A stretch of 64,000 bases of DNA from Parascedosporium putredinis (Eukaryota; Ascomycota; Sordariomycetes; Microascales; Microascaceae), in NCBI GenBank assembly GCA_949357655.1, contig CASHTG010000006.1, positions 806,001 through 870,000 on the forward strand. The letters are read 5' to 3'. This document shows positions 1-12,526 of this stretch, one piece after another. Made by a program: the position numbers and the translations under genes. Below the pieces are notes generated by a model, which was not told the DNA's origin, made no database searches, and was given only the letters and a program-made list of their open reading frames with translations. Every line of letters begins with the position of its first letter. Position 1 is the first letter of the stretch.

Positions 1-3000
1 AAGAAGCCCGCCCCCTTCTCCGTCCTCGCTCTCCGATGGATCTCCTTCCCTTGGACGCGTAGGGGAGACGGTCGTTCGATTGATAGGTCAACTATGAATT
101 GCTCGACGCATGCTGAGAGGCGAGCTTTCCACTAGCGAATTCCAAGTTCCAAGCCAAGAGCAGGGCGGTTTTTTCCACTTGTCCGAGGTGGAAGAGGAAA
201 AAATTCAACCCCTTTGCTAGGGGTCAATCAATTCTCGATGTTTTCAATAATACCTTTGTTCTCTTTGATACTGTCGGGAAGGACTCGGTTTTCGGATCCT
301 TGGAGCTTGGGGCACGTCACCTGGGCTTGTGACTCAGTAGCATCATTGTTCCACCTCACAAGGCCGTGTTAGTGTCAAAATTTGAGCAAGGAAACCGCGA
401 TTCAGCGACAGCATGGAGCCCTGTATGCAGTATGGCTGGCCGGCAAGAGCGTCTCATCACTCGACGCTCTACCTCCTGCTCCTTTAGTGTAGTGTGCCGA
501 CCAGGCCTCGCTCCTTCCTCCGCGATTCCTCTAGCTTTTGCCCCAATCGAGTTGAAACGCCAGCATCGTTATCAACAGAGACGGCGATTTATTCCCTAAT
601 GTTGTACGTACCGATTCGCCACTCGAATTCCGCACCGCACGGTCCAAAAACCGTTGGAACACTGGATTTCGCCATTTTCTCGCTCCAACACCCGCTAGCT
701 ACTAGCAGTTGTCAGGGATAGCTTGTTGAAAGTCGGCTGCCGCCCACCCATCTCTTAGCTCCATTTGATCAGGATCGAGGCCGTCCCCTCCCTCCTCCCG
801 AGCGAGGTGTAATAGACGATGGCACGCAACCTCGGGCGGGCCACTCCCTTCCAAGAACCAGTTGGGTCGACCCACTGGTTGACTACTCAACCATCCTCTA
901 CGAATAGTATGGGCTAACCCGCCCTCACCCTGAGGATCTGCTCGGGCTGTGCATTTCTCAAAACGAAAAGGAAAAAAAAATAAACCATATGTTTCCGGTC
1001 TCCTGGTCAAGGATCTTCTCAAGGACTCTGAGTATTATTAGGCTCAAGTCATGGGAAGGTTCTAAAATAGGGAAGGGTGTTGTGCGGCCCTTGACCGCCG
1101 GAGCGCGCGGCGGTGATGAGTCTGGGTTTCCAGGGACCTCACGCTTGTCGGTCAGTGTTGGCATACCGCTCACACATTCACGGGCATATCAATGTTCAAG
1201 GCTAAAGACTGCGCCGCGATACCCGCCCCCGACGGGTTGGGTACGCCGAGAGTGGGAGCCCCTCCCAGGAAGAGAAAATCGGAGGGTGTCATCGCCCTTT
1301 GCACCAGAGGGTTGGACCAGGGCTCTGCACCCAATCGTTCTGCTCATATGCAGGTGCCGGGTTTCCATGGGACACTGCCCTGCAAGCACCTCAAAGAAAT
1401 CGCCTCTTAGCGCTTTCACAAAGTCGACAAGGAGGAGACGGTGTCCACGGGTATCGCTGTGTAGGTCAACCCACGGCGGACAGCTCCACGCATGATTGCG
1501 CAGCAGGAGAAGACGCGGAGATCACGACAAACGGGTCTCTATTGACTGGAGAACCAGCGGTGATTTTCTTTCTTCTTCTGCCCCTAGGTGGGGGTTGGTT
1601 CCGCCTGTTCAATATGAAGCAGCTCGGGGGCATCGAATACTAGGAGACTCTCGCTTCCTATCCCCCACGGAAACCCCCATGCTATGTCTGCCTACCTCCC
1701 CCACTGCCCCGAGAGTGAACGGCTCTTCGACCACTGTGCTCGCAGGAGCTCGAGACACCCCCTCTAGATATTAGCGTGATGATGCATCGTGTTGGGTAAG
1801 GAGAAGAAAAAAAGAGATCGGTGACTTTTTTTTGTTTTGTTTTTCCTCTTTATGTTTTCTGATCGGTACGTTATCGTTTCGTCGTTCCGATCCCTCCCAA
1901 GCGACCAAGCGAGGAGCTTGCAGCTTTCAACCCTGGTAGTGCCCACTGGTGTCCTTTGAGTCACTTGAAATTTTTCCCGTCTGAGAGGAGCTATTATCTG
2001 GCTGCCCAATCAGTCCACCGCTTCGGCATCTCCAGCCCAGGCTGGATAGATAGACACCTGACATGGCTCCACGTTAGGTCTCCGCACCCCAGCCCCGACC
2101 CCCGGCAGGGCCTGGCCATCGCAGCGACGCCACACCCCAATGCAAGGTATCAAGGTAAAGATAGAAACAGCCAGAGAGACGGAGGTACCCCTCAAAGTCA
2201 CCCTTGTATACCAGTACATTGCCTGTACCATTTGCCTTCAACCAGTCGCTGTCGCCGCCCAGCTTGCGTCGCCAGGCAACTTCTGAGGGCCTCTCGTCGA
2301 GCAGTCGACGTATATACAATGTCGCCTCTCAACTCGCTATTACAACCTGCTTTGTATCTTGAAGTCTTTTCTCTCTTAACCCCCTCTCTTCTCCCTATCC
2401 AAAGATCCGGCGTGTGTAAATATCTTTCCTAGACTCTTTTCTTTCTGTATTTTCACCGTCCTAGATCGCTGGTCGAGCATCGCAAGAGAGCCCTTCTCCT
2501 CACGGAGCCAGCCTACATCCACCACCACGAACTGCCCCGAGATCCACTCCCGAACCACATCCAGAGACGCGAACGACCTACCGAAGACAAACTTTCTATC
2601 TACTCAGTATCTCCGGCGACAATAACTTGGCCAAAGCTTCAATTGTCTTGCCATCTCTTGCCCATCCGCGTGTGGTGCTCCACCACACCTTCACACACAC
2701 CCAAAAGCCACTAACACCACTTCGCCCGACTCGTCACGACTCCCTTCCCCTCACCCATCCTTTTCGATCGAGTCGCCCACTCACACCAGCGGCCGTCTCG
2801 AGTCATTAATATTCTCTCGGTTTTACCTTGCTTCTTTTTTTTTTTTGAAGGCGCCGCGGTATCCTTAGCTTTTCGCGTGGCTTAGGGCATAGCAGCTTCC
2901 GTGGTTGCTTCCTCCATTTTCTCCCCATTTCCCTTATTCTGGTTTCCCTTGGTTTTGTTTTGGTGTTCCTATTTCTCCCTTTTTCTCTTTTCTCGCTCAC

Positions 3001-3442
3001 CTCATTATATCCTCTTTTTTCTCCTCCCACGGACGAAGACTTGAGGCTACCAGAGTTGGGAACAGCTGGTATCATCCCTAATTTGACGAGCCGTACCCGA
3101 AGGGGGTAACTTAATCTATCTTGCCGACATTGGGCTTCTCGCTGCATTCCTCCTAGAGTCTGGATGCGTGCCCGGTAGGCTAAGGTGAGCACCTCGTCTC
3201 GCGCGCGCGCAGAAATTCGCGAGGTAGGCAAATCTTTTTGCTCGTTTTGTCTAAGCTTACTTTGGCCCATCACCGCCTCGATTCACAAGCGCCGGCACTA
3301 ACACCGCCTTAGACAATTGCTTCACCGCAACTTCAAAGCAGAATAACTTGGATGCGGAGCAAATATTTTGAATTATGACGTCGAAATAGTCATCTTTTTT
3401 TTTCTTTGGGAAAGTTTAGGAAGGAACTACATTCGGTCCAAC
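1..3442. other. Intergenic DNA and probable 5' leader of the methyltransferase-like gene
   Basis: I find no supported gene here. Short open frames occur on both strands, the longest about 170 codons at 989-1495 (+). None shows a recognisable domain, and they overlap each other on opposite strands. From about 2340 onward the + strand is rich in C/T tracts and short CA-rich stretches, as is usual for promoters and leaders of fungal genes. This part probably contains the promoter and the long untranslated leader of the gene that starts at 3443. No transcription start can be fixed from sequence alone. Confidence 0.5.
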
Positions 3443-6400
3443 ATGTCACAAAGGGTAGGCCCAAGCCCATCTCTCAGACCGGGCAATGCGCCGCCCTCCA
3501 GCGTCACCCGGCGCCTGGTTGGGTATCGAAGCACTTCGGAGGAGCCGCGTACTATACCTAGAAGTTTTGAGGCATCCAGATCACAACAGCCTGAGGCGAG
3601 ACGACCAAACCAGATTACTTCTACTAAAGAGGCCACGCGTATACCCCAGCAGCATACCGCCCTTCTTTCTTCCTCTTCTTCATCATCCTCCTCGGCCTCT
3701 GCTAGACGGCCTTCCCTCCCGTCTCAGCCCGCCCGACCGAGACTTGCTCAGCACGGCAAATCTTTTGGTTCAACTGGCTCTGCATCCGCTAGGTCTGCCT
3801 CCTATCAATCCTTATCCGGCTCCTCGCTGCCATCCAACCCAAAGGACGCCGGCTTCAAGGCACCGCCAGGCTTGCGGCGGAAGAGGTCTTCGCTGACTCC
3901 CAATAGTGAAAGCCAACGAAACAATTCGCGAACCGACTCCACCAGGACGAGTTCCTCGTCATCGTTTTCTAACGGTGGCGGGCGAGCGCGAGACTCGATG
4001 GAACAACCAGGCCACGGCCCACACCTTGACCGTGCACTTACAGCAAGCCCTGCGGAGCTACGGACGGCAAAAACCGTCGACCTCTCAAAGCCAACCACCC
4101 CGACCCCTTAACTATATATCCCGAGCTTGACCGGTACCGGAATCTCCAACAGCAGGCCCCCGAGCGCCGGACCTTCGACTCTATCCCCAGGCTCAGCACC
4201 AATGACCTTTCTCCACCCACGCCCGGATATATATCTGGAACCGGTAGTCAATTAAGTGCCATGAGTGCGAGTCCCTCAACGCGCTTCTCCGAGTCTCCTG
4301 GACCTGGCCCCTATAGTCGAGATACTACACCCACCTCCATCGCCTCCCAATCTCCTGGCCTGATTGCGCCCCGAGGGTTTACCCATCCGCGGTTGCGCCA
4401 GAACGGCAGCCCCGCACAGACCCGGCCACCGGTCACCAAGAGGAGAGGTGGAAGCTTCTCTGGCGGGGTCAACCCTATAAATGCCGATCCAGATGGACTT
4501 GCAGCTGTCCGAGAATCGCTAACTTCTTCATCGTCCAACTCGACGGTCCGCGGTACCGACAAGAAGATCCTCAAGAAGAAGCTCCAGGCGCCTCCGCTGA
4601 GCCCCCTCCCCGGAAGTCGTCCGCGAAACAGGTCACGGCCAAAGTCTCCACCACTGCCGAACCTAGCTGGCGGCTGTCTCGCAGCTTTTCCAAGTCCACG
4701 GCTAGGTCGCCTTCCCCTACCAAGGCCGTCTCTGCAACCCAACGCATGCAAACACTTTCGCCTCGTGGCACGCCCCTACCAGACCCAGTCGAGACAACAC
4801 TCCGGACATACAGTCTCAGCTCTGGGAACCTGTTCCGGTTATCCACAGCAATCTGTCTTCCGCAAGCCTGGGCGTTGGCGAGAGGCGGGGTAGCGAGCCT
4901 GCACCGTCCTCTCTTCCTCGATCCACCACTCCGTCATATCAGCCCCGCCGCCCCTCCGCCCAGGATACGGTGCCCGGTGCTAAAACCGGCTCTGTGGGCA
5001 CGAGCAAGATTACAAAGCCCGATCCCAATAGGCCAACGCGGACTCCTAGCCCGAATGTATCAACCTTCAATTCTCGTTTCAATTTCTTTAGCCGGAAGAA
5101 GACGCCTACTACTGAAGCCGCGCCAACCGCCAAGAAGGACAAGGCAGACAAGGGAGCTAGGAAGGGACCGGCAGCTGGGACCGGCCACGAGGGCTATGGT
5201 CGCTTGGGGAATATACGGCGTAGAAGCAGCGGCGCTCTCAATAACGCACGGCCAGCCCCTGGTTTTGCGTCTTCGCAAGAAAGTCTTGCGAATGGGCCGC
5301 AGTTCAACGACCCGTTTCTCCGAGACAGGATGAACCCAGTCATCATTTCTGGGGGTGAAATCATCGACAATCAAAACACGGGTGGTAGCGAGCTTGGTAG
5401 ATCAGAGAGCAGCCAGAGTTTTGCCAGCCATTCTCGACAACGCAGCAACGATTCCAAATTCAGCTCCGAAATGTCCACCACTTCTGCCGCAACGGAAGAT
5501 CGGAACACGCTCTGGCCTTCGGCTTTCCCAAGCCCCAAACAACTCACACAGTTCGGGGTATGCCCCGGGGCCGCCGCCCCTCGGAGAGCAGTGACGATGA
5601 GCGACTGAATATGAAGCGAACGCTCGCCTTCAGGAGGTCGCAGCAAAGGCTGCGAACCTCTCCCGAGCAAACGCCAATGAGATTGCCACAGCCCATCAAC
5701 ACTAGGGTATTGCACCGTCGCCGCTTACGAGTGTAGAGACCCACATCTTCACGGATGACTCCGCTGCAGAACTCCAGCCCGAGATCTCACAAGGGCCCAA
5801 GCTCAGTGTACCGCAACCTAGGAAGTTGACGAAGCCGGCCAAGTCGCCACGCAAATGGAACCTCTTTAGTCGCACCCATAATCAAGCGGCGGCTTCCCAA
5901 GAACCAAAGGTCGAGGTTACCGCAACGGTCAAGATTGTACAGACTAAGAGCGTACCGTTTTACGCCATGATGGACTCTTCAGAGCAAGAGGACGCTGGCG
6001 AAGAGCTAGATGTTATGGACGTGCTCCGTAGCGCAGAAGTATACGAGCCATCTTCTCCCCGTGCTCAAGAGGCGCACAAGGGACATCAGAGGAGAGCATC
6101 GGCTGCCAGAACTCCGGAGCCCATGGTCTTGGGGAGCCGGGCGGCTCAACACTACCAATCACCACCTCCTCCTGAGGCCCCACGACGCGTGGCGGCCCCG
6201 GCCCCGGCGCCGACCCCAGCCCCATCCTTACCGCAGCCTCGATCGCGCATCATGGCTTCTACTCCCGCACGGCCCCAAGTGCAGAATCCTAGGGGGCGGT
6301 AGCGCCTGCGAAACAGAGCCGCCTACCCCAAGTGGGTCGCATCCCCAAAGTAGTGAGCACACGCCCAGAGCAGCAGACCTCGCCCAAGAGCTTCTCAAGG

Positions 6401-8253
6401 CCGTTTAACCGGTTGAGCTTCCAAGCTCCGAAGCGGGTCTCAGCCTCTCTAGACCGGGACTCTACAGGCACGGGCACCAGCTCGGCCATTGGCAAGGCCC
6501 TGACCCCGGACCTAACGATGCAGGAATCCACGGTGACGAGCGGGTCCCGGGAGTTATCGTTATCGCCAGATATTGTTGACGGCGGTAAAGAGTTTCTTGC
6601 GTTCTCTCCGCGAAAGAATTCGGTAGCTACGACGTCTTCGTCAAGCTGCGCGTCTGGCATCTATACGGTGGTGGACACCACGGCCGTGATCCCTTCCCCA
6701 AGCGCGCCTCTTGCGGAAGATGAAATTTGGGACGAATACAATGACTTACTTGGGGATGTCACGCTCAAGGGCCTCGCATTCGCAACGGCACTTCCCAAGA
6801 AGACAATGACTATTCCGATCAAATATCGAACGAACAAGGGCCCAGCCATGGTTCCCGAGTCCCCCACTATAATCATGGGACCGACAAGGAGACTGCCTCA
6901 GCTTCCTACCCCAAAGGTTGACCGAGAGAATGTCGTCTCTACCGTGTACAGCTGCGATGACGAGGATGATGAGGACGACTACGACGAAGGTGAAAAGCAG
7001 GATGAGAGTCGTCGTTATGATTCTCGTCTCAAAATCCCGATTGCGGAGGCCAGCCCGACGACACCATTTTCTGTTTCTCGGTTTGTCGAGGGATACGGTG
7101 ACCGTAACAACAGCGCAGACCACATGTCAGTCAAGATAGACGCGCCGGCGGTGTCCCAGCGAAACAGCGGGGCTTCTGGAAAATCGACAGGATCCACAGG
7201 CAGCGGCAACAGCAAAAGCTCAGAGGAAGAGACACCGCTGGCACAGGTCAACCTTCGTGTGGGTTCGATGACTGTGAGTAAGTGGCTCACATTTGGCCAC
7301 GTGCTGTTTAGCCCCGCTCGGGAGGAGTTGATGCTCGAAGGCGCTTCCCGCGAAAGAACTCGGTCCTCGTCGTGGACGGGCTCGGCAACGACGACTGGTC
7401 GTTTTATGCGGCCGAGACATACCCGGGAGCCAGCTTCTTCAACCTTTCGCCGCGGGCCCCCATACCTGAGGACAGGCGAACCTCGGCTGCCTTCCCACTC
7501 AGCCCGGCCAACCACTTCCAGATCCAGTATACGTCGCATCTCAGCAAGTTCCCTTTTGGCCCAGAGACGTTTACCTCGGTAGTTTTCCGCTTCCCTCCCG
7601 CAGCGCCGGAGTCGCACTACCGCAACATCATTTCGGAAGCCCATCGAGTACTCAAGCCAGGCGGGCACATTGAGCTGTCCATTCTCGACGTTGATCTCAA
7701 CTACATGGGCAACCGCGGACGACGCACCATTCGCAGACTCAAGGAGCAAATCCACACAAGCAACGCAAACGTCAACCTCGCGTCAACGGCCGATGTCATG
7801 GTTCGACTCCTCGGAAAGAAGAACTTTGCGGATATCAAGACGTGCCGCGTAGGAGTGCCGGTAGCCAGTTCCATCGCGCGCGCCAACAATGCCAGGGCGG
7901 CGTCAGCCGAGTTTGCGTCGAGGCCCAACGGCCACGATCAGAGCAAAGGCAAAGGCAAGGCGACGAAGACGATTGGCGAGCAGCGCAGCCTCGCGGAGAT
8001 GATGAACGACGATAGCGAACTGGCTGACGAGAGCATTGCTAAAATGGTCAGCAAAGTGGGACGCTGGTGGTACTCGCGGTGCTACGAGAGTGTGGTAGCA
8101 CCGGGGTCCGGCTCCCCTTCTGGATCGAAGAAGACGAGCATTTGGAGTGACAAGGCGCTCATGGCGGAGTGCGAAGAGTTGGGGACGAGCCTCAAGCTCA
8201 TGGTTTGCTACGCGCGGATTCCCGACAAGGGAAACCGCGTAGCGAGCATCTAG
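3443..8253 (+). CDS. Long Ser/Pro-rich protein with C-terminal methyltransferase-like domain (frame-broken)
   Basis: The product would be about 1,600 residues. The N-terminal ~1,250 residues are low-complexity, rich in Ser, Pro, Thr, Arg and Lys, with poly-Ser runs and an acidic stretch near 6955-7000, so they are probably disordered. The last ~300 residues (about 7280-8253) resemble a class I S-adenosylmethionine-dependent methyltransferase. A degenerate motif I reads VLVVDGLGNDDWSFY, and a later motif reads HRVLKPGGHIELSILDVD. The usual glycine-rich D-x-G-x-G loop is not intact, so catalytic activity is uncertain. The start ATG at 3443 opens the Ser-rich frame. The reading frame changes at least five times, for example at the CCCC run 4104-4107, where one more C continues into YPELDRYRN. 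I see no convincing introns. Its substrate is unknown, and the function is an inference from the C-terminal fold only. Confidence 0.75.
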
Positions 8254-10271
8254 ACAACCGAAATTGCATCACTCACAACCATTATTACCATTACCATTAC
8301 CATTACCACGACTACTATTACAACTTGACGACCGTTACCGATTATGAGGATCCAGCATTACGCATTTTTGCTTTTCTGCTTTCTTGCACAATGGGGAACA
8401 ACCTTTTTGTTTTCATATCGCATCAGCCATTTTTCATTCCGCGATTTTCACGTTGGGAAAATATCCATAAAGCGCGAGCCTCTTCTTTTTATCCCCCGCC
8501 AGTTATTTGTCTACTTTTATATTTTTCATACGACTCTTGCGCATTACAAGACTAGAGACCCTCGTGGGGACTCTTACGCACCGCCCAGCACTTGCTGCCG
8601 GTGGCATCTTTTTTCCCCCTTCATACATGAGCCAAAGGAGAGGGCAGCTGATCGTCGGGACGAAGACAGCACGGCGATGGCGCACTGGAGAAGGCGTTCT
8701 CATTCCCAGGGGCGAGATTGATATCTCAGCCCCGGGAGTGGGGAAGGGATGGAGGATTCTCAACCAAAGGCTCCCGAAAACTTGCTCTTAGCTTGTTCTA
8801 ATGTTGAAGGGTGCTTGACATGTCCTGGTTCCTGAGATGTCAGCCCCTCGTGTACCATTACCGGGCAAGGCTTACCACAGTGGCCTCACATATTTTTCTC
8901 CTCTTTGCTTTTTCCCGCTTTTTATTTTTGTCCAGGCTTCTCTTTCACACACACACTAACGGGCTAATGTTTGAAATTGTTGCCTTATCCCCACTCGCGT
9001 CCTCTGGTCAGGAAACAAGCTCTTGTGGCACTCGGATTCGTTTAGTCTACCTGGGAAGAAAGGGGCTTTGGTTGGGAAAGAAAGGGACAAGGGCTAATTC
9101 TTTTTGCCAGGAGAGAGAGGATGGGAAGAAAGCGAACGGAACGACTTGACGATGACGGCACCAAAAACATAATGATGATGGGGAACTGGATTTCTTTGCA
9201 TCGCGTTTTTATTTTCATTTTTGCCTTTTGAAAGGAGGGCAAGGGAGTCTGTTTCCTGTTGGATCTAGCGCGGCCATTTGTTAGCTGTGCGGTGGAGGAG
9301 AAGGAGAGGAGAGGGAGAGACATGAGCCAAAGGGGAAGCGAGAAGCGAGCTCGGGATTGCCTTGCTATTTTGATCCGTCCAAACGATATAGATACCCAAA
9401 TGAACCAATCTTTTTCTTCTTCATAACATGAAATTTCACCGTGAAAACAAACGAAATGTGTCTGGCCGGTCACCAAAAGTTAGACCTCGAGGACGTAACC
9501 ACTTGTTCGTCAAAGGGAAGCCTCGGGCAGGTCTGCCTCCCTCTGCAGGTGGCCGTGGAACGGTCTCACCGTCGCTCTACAGCCGTTCAAGGGGGCCCCG
9601 TGTTTTCCCGGGGCAGAGCGTTGTTTTGGTGGGGATCGCACGGGGGTGGGGCGATGCAAAAAGTGGGGGTGGGAACGGCGGCGCGGGAACCCCGGGAATC
9701 AAGGCCGGGAGGACATGCCGGAAGAAAGACTTGTGTTTTCTCTTCAACATGGTCTGAGCGAATAAGAAGTTGCTGATAAGAAAAGGGTCACGGGCCTTAG
9801 GTCCCGGCCCAAGCTGTCGGCGTCTTTCTTGAGGCTTGAAGCCGAAAGGGGAAAGATTGAAGGTCGTCAGGTTCGCGATGATGTCCACGTTTCTTGGTTA
9901 AAAGTTTGGTAGCATAAGAGCCTGAAAGTCTTTTTAAATAAAGAAAAAATCAACGTGAACATTCTGACCTAGACACCTTTCCTTCCAAAACAAATTGGCT
10001 ATTGTAGATACCCGCCCAAGAACAGACAGAAAATAGGCCACCGCCCATATGACCTGTGAAAATAAAGGACGAGACGAGATAATAGCAAGCATAACCGTTT
10101 TAACCCGTCCGTATATCCAATAAACCCTCCCATGATCATTCAAAGTAACCAAAAGAAACCAAGAAAATATTCGCATACGCCGCACACCCTTAGCGGGTCC
10201 ATGGAACGACTCCGTTGGTTCATCCACTTCCATCACCCGTTTACCGTCTTATTCAGTGCGTTATCTCTCTC
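8254..10271. other. Convergent 3' intergenic region
   Basis: This lies between the 3' ends of the methyltransferase-like gene (+) and the P450 gene (-). It should hold both 3' untranslated regions. Four copies of TTACCA sit at 8285-8308 just after the stop codon of the upstream gene. T-rich stretches follow at 8380-8520 and 8890-8940. Short open frames on both strands lack domains. I see no gene. Confidence 0.5.
8285..8308 (+). repeat. TTACCA hexanucleotide repeat, 4 copies
   Basis: Four perfect tandem copies of TTACCA lie 32 nt after the stop codon of the methyltransferase-like gene, so probably in its 3' untranslated region. Confidence 0.9.
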
Positions 10272-12526
10272 CTACACACGCACGCCCTCCCTCAACTGAT
10301 ACTTGACCAAAACTGGCTTCGTGGGTCTGTGAACCTGGTGCTTAGATCGGTCAAATAGGTCTGGCGTCGCAGTGATGGGCGCGCCCTGGGCATCAACGAG
10401 GTGGTAATCAAAGTGGGCGACAAACATGGAGATCATGGCGGCCATCTCGAGCTTGGCGAACTACACAAGAATTGAAGAGGCTTGGGTTAGAAACTATACG
10501 AGCAGAGAAGGAGGGCGAAAGGAAGGAAGCCGAGGAAACTGGGAAGAGAAAATTTGAGCTTTTGTGCGGCTCTGATCAAGACTTACCCGTATGCCCACTG
10601 ATATCCCAAAAGCAGGTTGTTAGCGACGACAAAAGTCCTTGGAGAGGGCTCCGATGTGTGAGGGGAAAGGGGAGCAAAAGGGAACTTACAACACGGATGG
10701 CGGCCGCTACCCCAGCCAATGTAGCCGTGGGCGCTAGCCTTTTATCCTCTGCGCGGCCCTCGAGGAATCGATCGGGGTCCCACGTTTCAGGGTCCTTGTA
10801 AACATTGGGATTTAGGTGGACATCGTCGAACAAGTAGACCTATAAACCCACATCCAGGCGGAAAGAATGGCCGAGTCATTAGCTCCTTGTTACTTTCTCC
10901 CACATTTCTCTTCTTTTCTTCACATCTTGTGTGCAGTTATTTGGCCTCATTTTCTCTCGCCCACGCCATGGCCGTGGTCGGGGATATGGACAGCAACTTA
11001 CCGCAAAAGCACCAGCTGGCACAATCTCGCCCGTCTCCCCAATCACGACGTCTCGGTCACTCGAGTTCTGCCTGAACCCGCAGCCGACAATGGTGAGGCG
11101 GATTGTCTCACGTAGGGCTATATCGAGCAGGGGAAACTCAACCTCCCAATCGTCAAAGTTTAGGGTCGAGAGGACATCGGCGGGGGACTGTTCTGGTGAG
11201 GAGCGGTGGCGGCGGATGACATTGTCGACCTCGTCGCGTATGAGATCACGCCAGCGGGTGTTCTGGCCGAGGTAACAAAGGAGCCAAGCGGCGTTATAGC
11301 CCGAATTGACCTGGCCGGCGAAGAGGGCGGCGATGACGACCTAGGGGAAAGGAGCAAGTTTTGGGTTAGTTGGTTGTTTTCACTCTAGTGCCTAGATGAA
11401 AAACAAGGCAATGGAGGATGCTGGCAAGACAAGTGCCGCCCCGTTATAGCTAATCCCATGAAGGGGGCTTACCGCGATAATGTCCTTCACATCCCACTTC
11501 TGATCAATCAGCACCTGCAGCGGATCATCATGCCTAACTCCGTCTCTAGCGCGCGCGTCGATAATCTTCTTGAACAAGAGGTACATCTTGGTGCCCGCCC
11601 ACAGCCTACGTAGGTGGCCCGGGGTAGTCATCCATGAGGGGACGAGCAGCTTGCCACCGGCACCAGCCGAGTCGATGCCCTCAAAAATGGCAAGGGTCTC
11701 GGCTAGCAGAGCGGGGTCGCCGGCGATCTCGGCGCAACCCACGGTGCGCATAGTCAGCTGGTAGACGAGCCTGTAGAGGTCATCGAAGGGATCGACGATA
11801 GCTGTAGCCGTAGAGGAGGAGGAGGAGGCGGATATGCGAGAGGCGAGGCCATCGATCGTAGCGCGTGCGTCGGCGATGAGTTGGGGGTGAGGGAGATGAG
11901 GTTCTCCTTGCGCATGAACTTGACAAGGGACTTGCGGATTCGGGTGCCAAGCTGGACACGCTCTTCAGTGGTCACCTCTGGGGCGGCGTTGAAGAGGGTC
12001 GAGTAGCTATATTTGTTAGAATACTCTGTTAGCAAGGGAAGCTGATTCGTCATGTAGTACGAGGTTACTCCACGGAGCTGGCTCGGTTCTACACAGCTCG
12101 GCATTTCTCCGGTCTGCAGACGACGGCAAAGCCCCGAACCAGCAGACTATACAAAAGACGTGCAAGAAAGAAGGTGGACATACCCGCCATCGATATCCAA
12201 GTCCCTACTATCGAAAAACGTTCTCCTTCCGTCATCCCCAGATAAACCAACGATCCTGTGCTTGCCATAGTAGAAGCTCCCTGGCCCGAGGCACTCGCGC
12301 CGGCAATCTCCTCGAGAAAGGCCTTGCGATCAGAGAAGAATCGCAAGGCGCCGACGACGGGCCAAGCAGCGAAGACGGGCGGGGCCTTGAGGGGAAAGGC
12401 AGGGCGGCCGGCGAGGCACGAAGAGCCGGTGGCGTAGGCAGCGGCGGTCAATATGAGGACCCAGGCGGTGGTGGGCCAGGAAGAGGGATGCGAGAGCGCG
12501 GTGAGGAGGTCTGGGAGGGAAAGCAT
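10272..12526 (-). CDS. Cytochrome P450 monooxygenase, six exons including an 11-nt microexon
   Basis: Heme-thiolate monooxygenase, probably anchored in the ER by a hydrophobic N-terminal segment (residues ~15-35). Exons on the minus strand are 12526-12184, 12006-11473, 11340-11002, 10839-10690, 10597-10587 and 10460-10272, all with GT-AG introns. Three single-base losses in homopolymer runs (12279-12281, 11883-11887, 10729-10731) must be restored. The exon sum is then 1,569 nt, an exact open frame of 522 residues, the normal P450 size. Visible motifs are the I-helix FAGQVNSGYNAAW, the K-helix ETIR (ExxR), the region DPETWDPDRF, and the heme loop GWGSGRHPC followed by LGIRFAKLE. The loop crosses the microexon. 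The I-helix and overall pattern look closest to the CYP51 clan, but I cannot name the family or substrate. No biosynthetic partners lie next to it, so it is not obviously part of a metabolite cluster. Confidence 0.93.
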
